Shown in pieces: positions 44,128-51,758 of a stretch of 64,000 nt of DNA. Every line of letters starts with the position of its first letter. Within the stretch, counting starts at the first letter, position 1. The stretch is from the NCBI RefSeq assembly GCF_026127265.1, contig NZ_WWFG01000001.1, forward strand, positions 1,494,501 through 1,558,500, given 5' to 3'. A program made the position numbers and the translations under genes. Under the pieces are notes generated by a model. The model saw nothing but the letters and a program-made list of their open reading frames with translations, searched no databases and was not told the origin of the DNA. The stretch is from Nostoc sp. KVJ3 (GTDB taxonomy: Bacteria; Cyanobacteriota; Cyanobacteriia; Cyanobacteriales; Nostocaceae).

Positions 44128-45033
44128 ATGTTAAAACCTCTGAAACATGAACCAGGTAAATTATGTTGGCGTAACGCAGCAGATTTACCCCCGGCAGGGC
44201 AGCATTTTGACTCTCCTTATGATACTGATGCCCGTTATGGTAACAAACGCACCCAGACTTGGACTGGGTACAAGGTACACATTACGGAAACTTGTGATGC
44301 TAACGATGTCCATTTAATTACAAATGTGGAGACGACCCAAGCCCATCTATCCGATGTAGACCAAACACAACCAATTCATTTATCTCTTGAAGCAAAAGGC
44401 TTATCTCCAAAAGAACATATCGTAGATGCAGGATACGTAGATAGTGAATTACTGGTAAAAAGTAAAATTGATTTTGATATAGAACTGATTGGCCCAGTAC
44501 GCCCAAATGTGAGTTGGCAAGCGAAAACACCAGGTGGGTATGACATAAGCAAGTTTACAGTTGACTGGTCAGCAAAAACAGTTACGTGTCCTCAAGGACA
44601 AAAAAGTACAACTTGGACTCCTGCAATTGATAATTGGGGTAATTCAGGAATTAACGTGAAGTTTCCCTCCAAGGTCTGCCGCCGTTGTGATTTTAGGCAT
44701 TTGTGTATCAAATCAAAAAATGAAAGTGAGCCAAGAAAATTAAGATTGCGCCCACAAGAAGAACACCAGATCCTTCAAACTATCCGTAAACAGCAGGAAA
44801 CTGATGAGTGGAAAGAGCGTTACAATACCCGTGCTGGTGTTGAAGGAACTTTGTCGCAAGGAATAAATGCTTTTGGTTTACGGCAAGCACGTTACCGCAA
44901 TCTACCAAAAGTCCGGTTACAGCACCAAATCACCTCTGTTGCCATCAATGTTGTTCGCATGGTTTCTTGGTTAAATGGTATACCTCACGCCACGACCAGA
45001 ACATCGCGGTTTGCTGCACTTGCTGTCACGTAA
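44128..45033 (+). pseudogene. 5'-truncated IS1182-type transposase
   Basis: A 301-codon frame matching the C-terminal part of IS1182-family transposases: DSPYDTDARYGNKR, TWTGYKVHITETCD, HIVDAGYVDSELL, the zinc-like cysteines in TCPQGQ / CRRCDFRHLC, and RYNTRAGVEGTLSQ with the catalytic glutamate region. The N-terminal ~200 residues with the helix-turn-helix and first catalytic Asp are missing; the frame is closed by TGA at 44119 just upstream. I see no terminal inverted repeats. It is a dead remnant. The C-terminus (NGIPHATTRTSRFAAL) appears complete. Confidence 0.85.
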
Positions 45034-45067
45034 AGACAACGAACACCCATAGCTTTCTCAAAAGCTT

Positions 45068-45129
45068 CCCATGTAATACACGGTTGATTTTTGTTTGAGT
45101 TTTTTCTACAATATCCATGTATTACATCG
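45068..45129. promoter_or_regulatory. Paired operator-like motifs before a small DNA-binding gene
   Basis: CCATGTAATACACGG (45069-45083) and CCATGTATTACATCG (45115-45129) are inverted forms of one near-palindromic 11-mer. Further copies lie inside the gene: CCATGTAATACATGG (45318-45332) and CCAAGTATTACACG (45351-45364). The spacing upstream and the position next to the start fit binding by the encoded protein. This is inference. Confidence 0.45.
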
Positions 45130-45140
45130 ATGCAGGACTT

Positions 45141-45602
45141 ATGAAAAAGATGAAAAGGGATATTCAAGGTAAGTTTACGCTGAAGAATGATGACTATCGT
45201 GAAGTACGTTCTTTGCGACTAACAGACGATACTTGGAAGAAATTAGGTATTGCCTCTGAATGCTTAGGATTAACCAGGGCAGATTATCTGGAGGAAATAA
45301 TTCAAAAGGATCTTTCGCCATGTAATACATGGGATGTCTCAGAACCTCTTCCAAGTATTACACGATATGAGATGGACTTAGAGAGACTAAAAGCACAAGT
45401 CCAAAATCTTCAAAAAGAAAATTCCGCGCAGAAGGAACGCTCCGCCGTTACTTTTATTTATGACATTGTGGATTTTGATGCGATACGCGATCGCATTTTA
45501 TTTGAATTAAAGTTGGGGCGGCAGGCTTCTGGTTATAAAACAGCGCAAAAAGCCTTAGATAAAATGATTGCAGAGCTAAAATTTTTGGTTGACAGTCTCT
45601 AA
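45141..45602 (+). CDS. Small putative DNA-binding protein
   Basis: A protein of about 153 residues. The N-terminal part (KFTLKNDDYREVRSLRLTDD TWKKLG, then GLTRADYLEEII) has the strand-helix-helix look of a ribbon-helix-helix or plasmid-type DNA-binding protein. A short coiled coil follows (YEMDLERLKAQVQNLQKEN) and a helical C-terminus (GYKTAQKALDKMIAELKFL). I choose the ATG at 45141, which has AGGA just upstream; an ATG at 45117 lies inside the repeated motif and is less likely. Related proteins occur on cyanobacterial plasmids and islands. Neighbours are transposon debris, which suggests acquired DNA. Confidence 0.65.
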   Translation: MKKMKRDIQGKFTLKNDDYREVRSLRLTDDTWKKLGIASECLGLTRADYLEEIIQKDLSPCNTWDVSEPLPSITRYEMDLERLKAQVQNLQKENSAQKERSAVTFIYDIVDFDAIRDRILFELKLGRQASGYKTAQKALDKMIAELKFLVDSL

Positions 45603-45742
45603 ATCACCCAAAAAGCTATTTCTAAGACAAAATTCAACATCTTCCAGACATCGCGCTTCCTTTGTTGGCAATGTGAAGAAATATTTCGCCAACAGCATCC
45701 CCTCAGAAACACAAGTCGAAAAGAAACTTTCACGTTGACCGA

Positions 45743-45867
45743 TATCCCGCCCTGAACTTCAGTTCAGGGCTAATAGCGAAAGTCCACTCAAGTGGACTAA
45801 ACGATCAATTCAGTCCACTTGAGTGGACTTTCGCTATGAGACTCGGAATGAATTCCGAGGCGGGATA
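45743..45867. mobile_element. 125-bp nested inverted-repeat element
   Basis: Ends TATCCCGCC (45743-45751) / GGCGGGATA (45859-45867). Inside are three smaller hairpins: CCCTGAAC-TTCAGTTCAGGG, TAGCGAAAGTCCACT with its inverted copy, and CTCGGAATGAATTCCGAG. The whole can form a branched structure. No coding potential. Confidence 0.75.
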
Positions 45868-45957
45868 AAAACGCGCTGCGAGATTTATTAATAAAAATAT
45901 GGCTGCGGCAATACTTGTGTGTACATCGCAAGTAGTTATGCAAAATTAAATATACAT

Positions 45958-46056
45958 TGTCATTGCAAGTAGAGCGTTCGCGGTAGCGTCTCGTAGAGAT
46001 AGCGAAACGAAGCAATCCCAAGCCTTTGGGATTGCTTCACTTCGTTCGCAATGACA
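45958..46056. mobile_element. 99-bp MITE-like element
   Basis: Ends TGTCATTGC (45958-45966) / GCAATGACA (46048-46056), with an inner hairpin AAGCAATCCCAAG / CTTTGGGATTGCTT and a dispersed repeat (GCGTCTCGTAGAGA). It is distinct from the element just upstream. Confidence 0.72.
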
Positions 46057-46286
46057 TAAATATTTTTTCATACGCACTTAGACGAGCAAGGAGAGGCCTA
46101 TCATGTACCTCATGTGATTAGCAAATTCCATAGCACCTACACAATCTCGCGAAAAGTAACATTTGTTTATTTTTCACTCATAATTGAGCCATTTTGTAAA
46201 GTCGCCAAACTCCTACTTCACGATGGTGACAGCCTGATGAAAGGATCGGGTAAATTAAGATAAGTAAAGAAAACGCTTTGAACTAA

Positions 46287-46967
46287 ATGGCAGCTCTCAG
46301 CTTAGAAGAAATTTCTACTCAGTTAGAAAGTCCGAACTTACGCGATCGCATGGTAGCTCTTGCCAATCTGCGTCATGTTTCTCCAGAAGATGCAGTCCCT
46401 TTGATTAAAAAGGTACTCGATGACGAATCTTTGCAACTGCGATCGATGGCAATATTTGCCCTCGGAATCAAGCCAACGGCAGAATGTTATTCAATTTTGG
46501 TCAAAATTCTCGAAAATGACCCCGATTATGGCATCCGCGCTGATGCTGCTGGTGCTTTAGGATATTTGGGCGATGCCAGAGCCTTTGAAGTGCTTTCACG
46601 GGCATTTTATGAAGACACTGATTGGCTAGTACGCTTTAGTGCAGCCGTTTCTCTAGGTAACATTAAAGACCCTCGGGCCCGTCAAATTCTTCTTCAGGCA
46701 TTGGATAGCAAAGAAGTAGTGTTGCAACAAGCTGCAATTTCTGCACTAGGAGAAATTAAAGATATTGATTCTGTCGATAAGATCCTGCGCTTCGCTCAAT
46801 CAGATGATTGGTTAGTCAGACAGCGTTTGGCAGAAGCCTTGGGTAATCTTCCCACTCCCAAGAGTATCTCAGCTTTAAAATACTTAGAAAAAGACAATCA
46901 TTTCAACGTTGCTGAGGCAGCTAGAATTGGCCTCAAGCAGCTTGAGGAAATAGGCAATCAAGCTTAA
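46287..46967 (+). CDS. HEAT-repeat protein (NblB / PBS-lyase-like)
   Basis: A 226-residue all-helical protein built of HEAT/PBS-lyase repeats: units such as LQLRSMAIFALGIKP, YGIRADAAGALGYLGD, WLVRFSAAVSLGNIKD, VVLQQAAISALGEIKD and WLVRQRLAEALGNLP follow each other about every 31 residues. This is the fold of phycobilin lyase subunits (CpcE/F) and of NblB, which helps remove bilins and disassemble the phycobilisome. The bilin-lyase gene 75 bases downstream on the same strand supports a phycobilisome role. Which of these activities it has cannot be decided here. Confidence 0.85.
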   Translation: MAALSLEEISTQLESPNLRDRMVALANLRHVSPEDAVPLIKKVLDDESLQLRSMAIFALGIKPTAECYSILVKILENDPDYGIRADAAGALGYLGDARAFEVLSRAFYEDTDWLVRFSAAVSLGNIKDPRARQILLQALDSKEVVLQQAAISALGEIKDIDSVDKILRFAQSDDWLVRQRLAEALGNLPTPKSISALKYLEKDNHFNVAEAARIGLKQLEEIGNQA

Positions 46968-47042
46968 TAATATTAGAGCCTCTTGCTACCTTTTAATAAT
47001 CAAGTGGGAATTTTAGCATTTTGATGCAGGGTAATTTGATTC

Positions 47043-47609
47043 ATGAATATTGAAGAGTTTTTTCAGTTAAGTACTGGTAAATGGTTTTCTCATAGAACTA
47101 GTCAACATTTGGCTTTGAATGAATCTGAAAATAGTAAGTCAGACATCATCATTGAGACACTGGCAGCAGATGCTCCAGAAGCGATCAAACTGTGTCAACA
47201 GTACAAAATTAATCCTAGTTCCGCTTCTTGTGCGATCAAAATTAACTGGAATGGCACAATGGAAAAGGATCAACCAAAACACAGTGGTTCAACTGTGTTA
47301 GTTTCAGTACCTGATGCAGATAATCCAGGGCAAGGTAAGTTACTGCGGGAAATAGTTGATACTAATAAAACTCCAGTTGCCGGACAGTATAAATTTGACA
47401 GTGATGATGCCTTGATCGTAACCATAGAAGATGAGAACATCTGGTTAGAGGAACGCCTGTGGTTTGCTAGCCCCAATTTACGAATGCGGGTAAATGTCCT
47501 CAAAAGTTTTGGTGGATTTAGTACTACTTCTTTCACTTCTGAGATTCGTATGGGTGGTTTTCCTCCTGCGGCGAAGGCTTCCGAGGCGGCTAATTCAGTA
47601 TCGAGTTAG
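47043..47609 (+). CDS. cpcS: CpcS/CpeS-type phycobiliprotein lyase
   Basis: Attaches phycocyanobilin to a cysteine of phycobiliproteins (typically the Cys-84 position) during phycobilisome assembly. The 188-residue product has the lipocalin-like family sequence: MNIEEFFQLSTGKWFSHRTS, a run IIIETLAADAPE, SGSTVLVSVPDADNPGQGKL, EERLWFASPNLRMRV and FGGFSTTSFTSEIRMG. The core motifs for bilin binding (Arg/Glu in EERLWFASPNLRMRV) are kept. Some residues differ from the most conserved cyanobacterial CpcS, so it could be a second copy with altered specificity. It is probably cotranscribed with the HEAT-repeat gene. Confidence 0.88.
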   Translation: MNIEEFFQLSTGKWFSHRTSQHLALNESENSKSDIIIETLAADAPEAIKLCQQYKINPSSASCAIKINWNGTMEKDQPKHSGSTVLVSVPDADNPGQGKLLREIVDTNKTPVAGQYKFDSDDALIVTIEDENIWLEERLWFASPNLRMRVNVLKSFGGFSTTSFTSEIRMGGFPPAAKASEAANSVSS

Positions 47610-47649
47610 TTGTGTAATATAGTAATCTTAAATCATTAGTGAACAACGA

Positions 47650-47726
47650 GATCCCCGACTTCTTAAAGAAGTCGGGGATCTGATGTAAAATTACAGACTG
47701 TAGGGGCAATTCATGAATTGCCCCTA
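47650..47726. repeat. Two strong palindromes between convergent genes
   Basis: GATCCCCGACTTCTT (47650-47664) and its exact inverse (47666-47680) form a 15-bp hairpin; a second, 26-bp perfect palindrome at 47701-47726 (TAGGGGCAATTCA and inverse) is the same sequence found inside the miniature elements at 38102 and 57850. Together they may end transcription from both sides. Confidence 0.75.
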
Positions 47727-47745
47727 GCTGAAAATCAGGGTTTAG

Positions 47746-48948
47746 TTAAACTATGTCTTGACTGGTAATTGCTTCTGGTAAACTATTTGAGGTATTGACG
47801 TGCAATTTCACCCAAACAAAGAAAGGAATTGCTAGTAGTTGAGTTGTGGATGAAAAGACAATTAGTGCTGTAATTGAGCGATCGTATAAAAAGCCCATTA
47901 AAGCGCTACCTAAAAACCAGGATAAACCATAGCCAGTGCTAAAAATTCCATAAGCTGTAGCACGCTTGTTCTTTGGAACCATCCCAGCGATCGCAGCTTT
48001 CAAAATTGATTCTTGCGCTCCCATTCCTATACCCCAAAATGCTATTCCTAAAAGGGCAAGTTGGGTATTTCCTAAAAATACCAATGGCGCAAATAAAGAT
48101 GAAAGGAAGGCTGCAACTATCAAAATAGAAATACCAGTCCGGTCAAATAGATATCCAAATATTAGCGCTGCGATCGCATCTACTCCCATTGCGACAGCAT
48201 AAAATAGAGGGATTGTTTGTCCTGAAGCGATATCCTGCTTTTGGAAATGAAAGGCAATCAGGGGAAAATCGGCATATCCGGCGGCAATAATTGCTACAGC
48301 ACCTAGATAAATCCAAAATATTCGCGGTAATTTTTCTTCTTGATTTGTCTCAATTTCGACTTCAAAATCACCGGGATTTGGATAAATAAATTGTATAACA
48401 ATCAATACGATCAATCCCAAAACGGCAGGGAAAATCAAAATAGTAAAGGCATTGCGATACTCTCCTTGGAAATAAATCATTGCAGCTACAGCCAAAGGCC
48501 CCATAACTGCACCAGTTTGATCCATTGCCTCATGTAATCCAAAGCCAAAACCTCTGCCGATTTGACTCGCACCGTGAGAAAGTAGGGCATCCCGTGGCGG
48601 AGTCCGAATTGCTTTGCCAGTGCGTTCAGCCATCATCAAACCGGCGGCGACTTCCCATCTACCGGCTAAGGCTAAAAATGGTACAACTGCGGTGTTCAAA
48701 ATGTAACCTAAAGTTGTAATTCCCCAATATTTGCGTGTCTGGTCACTGAGATAACCGATCGCTAGGCGCAAGCCATGACCAATCAATTCCCCAAACCCAG
48801 CTACCAGACCTACCACAGTACCGCTAGCTCCTAAAACTTGCAAATAAGCCCCTGTAATGCTACGTGCGCCTTCATAAGTTGCATCAGCACAAAGGCTAAC
48901 AAAACCAAGTAAAATCACAAACTTTAAAGCTGCTGCTTTCTGTGGCAT
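47746..48948 (-). CDS. MFS transporter
   Basis: A 400-residue, 12-helix transporter of the major facilitator superfamily. Seen: FVSLCADATYEGARSITGAY in helix 1, the signature loop GYLSDQTRKYWGI (G-x-L-S-D-xx-R/K) between helices 2 and 3, and RTGKAIRTPPRDALLSHG. The latter resembles a group of uncharacterised bacterial MFS proteins that includes many cyanobacterial ones. The start is ATG at 48948 and the length is typical. The substrate is not known. It is convergent with the bilin-lyase gene. Confidence 0.85.
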   Translation of the reverse strand: MPQKAAALKFVILLGFVSLCADATYEGARSITGAYLQVLGASGTVVGLVAGFGELIGHGLRLAIGYLSDQTRKYWGITTLGYILNTAVVPFLALAGRWEVAAGLMMAERTGKAIRTPPRDALLSHGASQIGRGFGFGLHEAMDQTGAVMGPLAVAAMIYFQGEYRNAFTILIFPAVLGLIVLIVIQFIYPNPGDFEVEIETNQEEKLPRIFWIYLGAVAIIAAGYADFPLIAFHFQKQDIASGQTIPLFYAVAMGVDAIAALIFGYLFDRTGISILIVAAFLSSLFAPLVFLGNTQLALLGIAFWGIGMGAQESILKAAIAGMVPKNKRATAYGIFSTGYGLSWFLGSALMGFLYDRSITALIVFSSTTQLLAIPFFVWVKLHVNTSNSLPEAITSQDIV

Positions 48949-49135
48949 AGTTCCTTATTTCTCATTTGTTGCTTCCCCATTGAAGCATCTGGTTCTATAA
49001 AAAACCAGTTAATATTGAACATTGAAATTATTGAAGAATAATTCCAAATTCTATTTCAATAAAAAACACCAAGCTATGGTTAATTCCATAGTTGGGAAAA
49101 ATCTAGATATATTTTTCTGGCTGCGTTGATACTAT

Positions 49136-50653
49136 TTAAATTTGCAAAAAGTTAGCGATCGCTTGCGGTAATGGCAAAATAATTACAATCAACAAAGCCA
49201 TTGCCAGTAATCCCCCAATGTCACGTTTGTTATCCAATTCAGTGACATCATTCAGTGCAGGTTCATCAATCAACGGCATAAATAATAAGATAATCGCCCA
49301 CATCAAAAATTCTTCCCGAACTAAAGAAAGTAATAGCAATAGTAAGCGAGAAACTTGACCAATGACGATCGCAGTTCGTTGACCAAACATTGCGTGAACA
49401 ATATGGCCTCCATCTAATTGTCCCACAGGCATTAAATTTAAGGCTGTGACAATTAATCCTAAAAAACCAGCTACTGCAACTGGATGCAGGTCAAGGGCTG
49501 ATTTTGCTGTTAACTGACTACCCAAGGCTAGCTTCGAGAGGAAGGCGAGTAAAATGGAATACTTTGGATTCAGGGCATTAGGATTCAAAAATCGGGTTTT
49601 TTCTTCAATGAGGGGAACCACATCAGAATGAGCCAAGCCCCATATTAGTAAGGGCAAGGTTATGACAAATCCGGCAATTGGGCCAGCGATACTAATATCA
49701 AATAAAGCTTTGCGGTTGGGAATAGGACTACGCATCTGAATAAATGCACCAAAAGTTCCCAAGAAAAAAGGCACGGGAATAAAGTAAGGCAACGTCGAAC
49801 GAATCTTGTAGGATCTAGCTGTCAAATAATGGCCAAGTTCATGAATACCCAAAATAGTCATCAGTCCCAAGGCATAAGGTAATCCTTTCAATAGGACATC
49901 TGGGTTAGATAAAAATTTCAACAAAGAGCTAGTTTCCGATAGAGGTGGAAGAGAAGCACCAGCAATTCCTACACCCACGAAGGTAGTAGTTATCAAAGTA
50001 GCTACTAATAGTAGAAGTGCTAATCCTGGTCTAGTTAAGCGTTCCTGGTCGCGTCGTGGTGTATTTCTATCTTTAGCAGCCTGAGTATTGGGAACTAGCA
50101 CAAAGAAAGGTTTGCCATTAAAACCTTCTTGAAAAATCAGCAGAAAGCGATCGCCAAATTGTGCTTCAATATTAGTCTTAATCTGCTGGTAGGCGTTGCT
50201 GGCTTTAGTTCGCAACTGACCGCGGCAAATTACGGATTGTGGACGATACTCAATATTTTGGACGTAGTATACAGACCAAGGAAAACAATTTCGCAGTTGA
50301 GTTTCTTCTGTCGGCTCAATGGGACGCACTATTGGTTCGGGGGTAGGCTGGATAGTCGGCTGTGATTCTGGGGCTTGGGCTGGAGTCGGTGTATCACTCG
50401 ACACTCTCCGCCCCCATTGAAACAATATCAAGTACAACAGTGTGCAGACAAATAAGCACGAGAGGATTAACCCTGGTGGGGGAGGTTGTTTAGTCCCATA
50501 CATCAGCGTCCATCCACTCAACAACAATGCTGGTGTCATTAAAACCAGCCACAACAACCATACTGGCGTCCGAGTGATGTGAGCGACGCTGTGCTGCACC
50601 ATTAGATAAGTAGCTAGCCCCAGTAGGAGAATAAACAAAAACCAAAATGCCAT
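49136..50653 (-). CDS. Site-2-type membrane zinc protease (EGY1-like)
   Basis: An intramembrane metalloprotease of family M50 that cleaves membrane-bound regulators; EGY-type plant relatives act in chloroplasts. From the ATG at 50653 it has 505 residues: two N-terminal helices, a Pro/Thr linker, a cytosolic domain (FPWSVYYVQNIEYRP), then eight or so helices. The zinc site is complete: H271-E272-x-x-H275 (GIHELGH) and D414 in NLMPVGQLDGGH. The frame extends upstream to a TTG at 50776, adding 41 residues I regard as unlikely. The substrate is unknown. The gene is divergent from the lactamase-fold gene. Confidence 0.87.
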   Translation of the reverse strand: MAFWFLFILLLGLATYLMVQHSVAHITRTPVWLLWLVLMTPALLLSGWTLMYGTKQPPPPGLILSCLFVCTLLYLILFQWGRRVSSDTPTPAQAPESQPTIQPTPEPIVRPIEPTEETQLRNCFPWSVYYVQNIEYRPQSVICRGQLRTKASNAYQQIKTNIEAQFGDRFLLIFQEGFNGKPFFVLVPNTQAAKDRNTPRRDQERLTRPGLALLLLVATLITTTFVGVGIAGASLPPLSETSSLLKFLSNPDVLLKGLPYALGLMTILGIHELGHYLTARSYKIRSTLPYFIPVPFFLGTFGAFIQMRSPIPNRKALFDISIAGPIAGFVITLPLLIWGLAHSDVVPLIEEKTRFLNPNALNPKYSILLAFLSKLALGSQLTAKSALDLHPVAVAGFLGLIVTALNLMPVGQLDGGHIVHAMFGQRTAIVIGQVSRLLLLLLSLVREEFLMWAIILLFMPLIDEPALNDVTELDNKRDIGGLLAMALLIVIILPLPQAIANFLQI

Positions 50654-50846
50654 GTTATCTTCAGTAATTTTGACAAAACGCCCCACCAGTAGCTTCAGCA
50701 CCATAGCATTAACTACAAGGCAGACCTCAAATCCCAATTTTTTTACAACAGTTAACAGCACTGGATTAATGCTCAAGTTTTAATTCTTGAGAATTTCCCG
50801 ACTGTAACCAGATTGTCTACAACTCCTCAGTTTCGGTTCTTTGATC

Positions 50847-51581
50847 ATGTGCCCTTTACCACAAATGCCAAGTCATACAACTAAGCCACCACGGGCTGTC
50901 TTCCCTGACGAAGTTCTTAGCAGAAGTTTTCTGCAATCGGACTTCGCACAAGAGAGCATTTTTGCTTTTCCACCCAATCGGGACACATTAGGGGGAACCT
51001 CTTATTTTATTGTAAGAAATGAAGGCAATATCCTCATAGATTGCCCTGCATTAGGCCAAACAAATCAAGATTTTTTAACAGCGCATGGAGGCGTGCGTTG
51101 GTTGTTTCTTACCCATCGAGGCGCTATTGGCAAGACTCCTGAATTTCAGCAAACCTTTGGCTGCGAGGTGCTGATGCAAGAACAAGAAGCTTATTTATTA
51201 CCAGGCTTAACCGTAACTACTTTTAGTCAGGAATTCACTCTTGATGCAGCAGTCCAAGTTATTTGGACACCAGGTCATTCTCCTGGCTCATCTTGCCTAT
51301 ACTATAGTGAGCTTGGAGGTATATTGTTTTCTGGTCGCCATTTAGTTCCTAATCAGAAGGGTGAACCAGTACCATTACGGACAGCAAAAACTTTTCACTG
51401 GCCGCGACAAATTAAGAGTCTTCACTTTTTGTTAGAACGTTTCACACCAGAAACTCTCTGCTACATTTGTCCCGGAGCAAATACAGGTTTTCTCAGGGGT
51501 AAGCATGTCATAGATCAAGCCTATCAACACCTCACTTCTCTAGATTTACCAGCTTTGCTGCAAATACAGCCCCTTATTTAG
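50847..51581 (+). CDS. Metallo-beta-lactamase-fold protein lacking most metal ligands
   Basis: A 244-residue protein with the lactamase fold: GGTSYFIVRNEGNILIDCPA, WLFLTHRGAIGKT, VIWTPGHSPGSSCLY and GGILFSGRHLVP. In active members the second stretch is THxHxDH and the last SGD; here they read THRGAIG and SGR, so at least three metal ligands are gone. It is likely non-hydrolytic. The start is the ATG at 50847 (a TTG at 50841 is the alternative). Related cyanobacterial proteins show the same loss, so the change may be old. Function unknown. Confidence 0.78.
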   Translation: MCPLPQMPSHTTKPPRAVFPDEVLSRSFLQSDFAQESIFAFPPNRDTLGGTSYFIVRNEGNILIDCPALGQTNQDFLTAHGGVRWLFLTHRGAIGKTPEFQQTFGCEVLMQEQEAYLLPGLTVTTFSQEFTLDAAVQVIWTPGHSPGSSCLYYSELGGILFSGRHLVPNQKGEPVPLRTAKTFHWPRQIKSLHFLLERFTPETLCYICPGANTGFLRGKHVIDQAYQHLTSLDLPALLQIQPLI

Positions 51582-51582
51582 G

Positions 51583-51634
51583 GCGCAGGGGGCAGGGGGC
51601 AGGGGCAGGGGGACAAGGGAGACAAGGGAGAATT
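51583..51634. repeat. Purine-rich short tandem repeats
   Basis: Runs of GGGGGCA and GGGAGACAA units just after the lactamase-fold gene, part of the short tandem repeat class common in heterocystous cyanobacteria. Confidence 0.7.
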
Positions 51635-51758
51635 ATTTAACAAGTTTCTTTCCCAATGCCCAATAAACTATAGTTGTTTTTGATACTGGTGCAAGATATA
51701 AATTAAGTAAGATGTTGTCTGTGGAATTCTAGGTTAGACAAGGAATTCTGGTAAAAAT

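Larger units (their letters stand above)
45603..46286. other. 684-bp repeat-rich intergenic region
   Basis: No gene. It contains two separate MITE-like elements (45743-45867 and 45958-46056). The last ~200 bases are free of repeats and should hold the promoter of the HEAT-repeat gene. Confidence 0.6.

Noticed and set aside
44985..45167. 60-codon minus-strand frame opposite the end of the truncated transposase
   Set aside because: Antisense to a recognisable transposase end, with no family resemblance.
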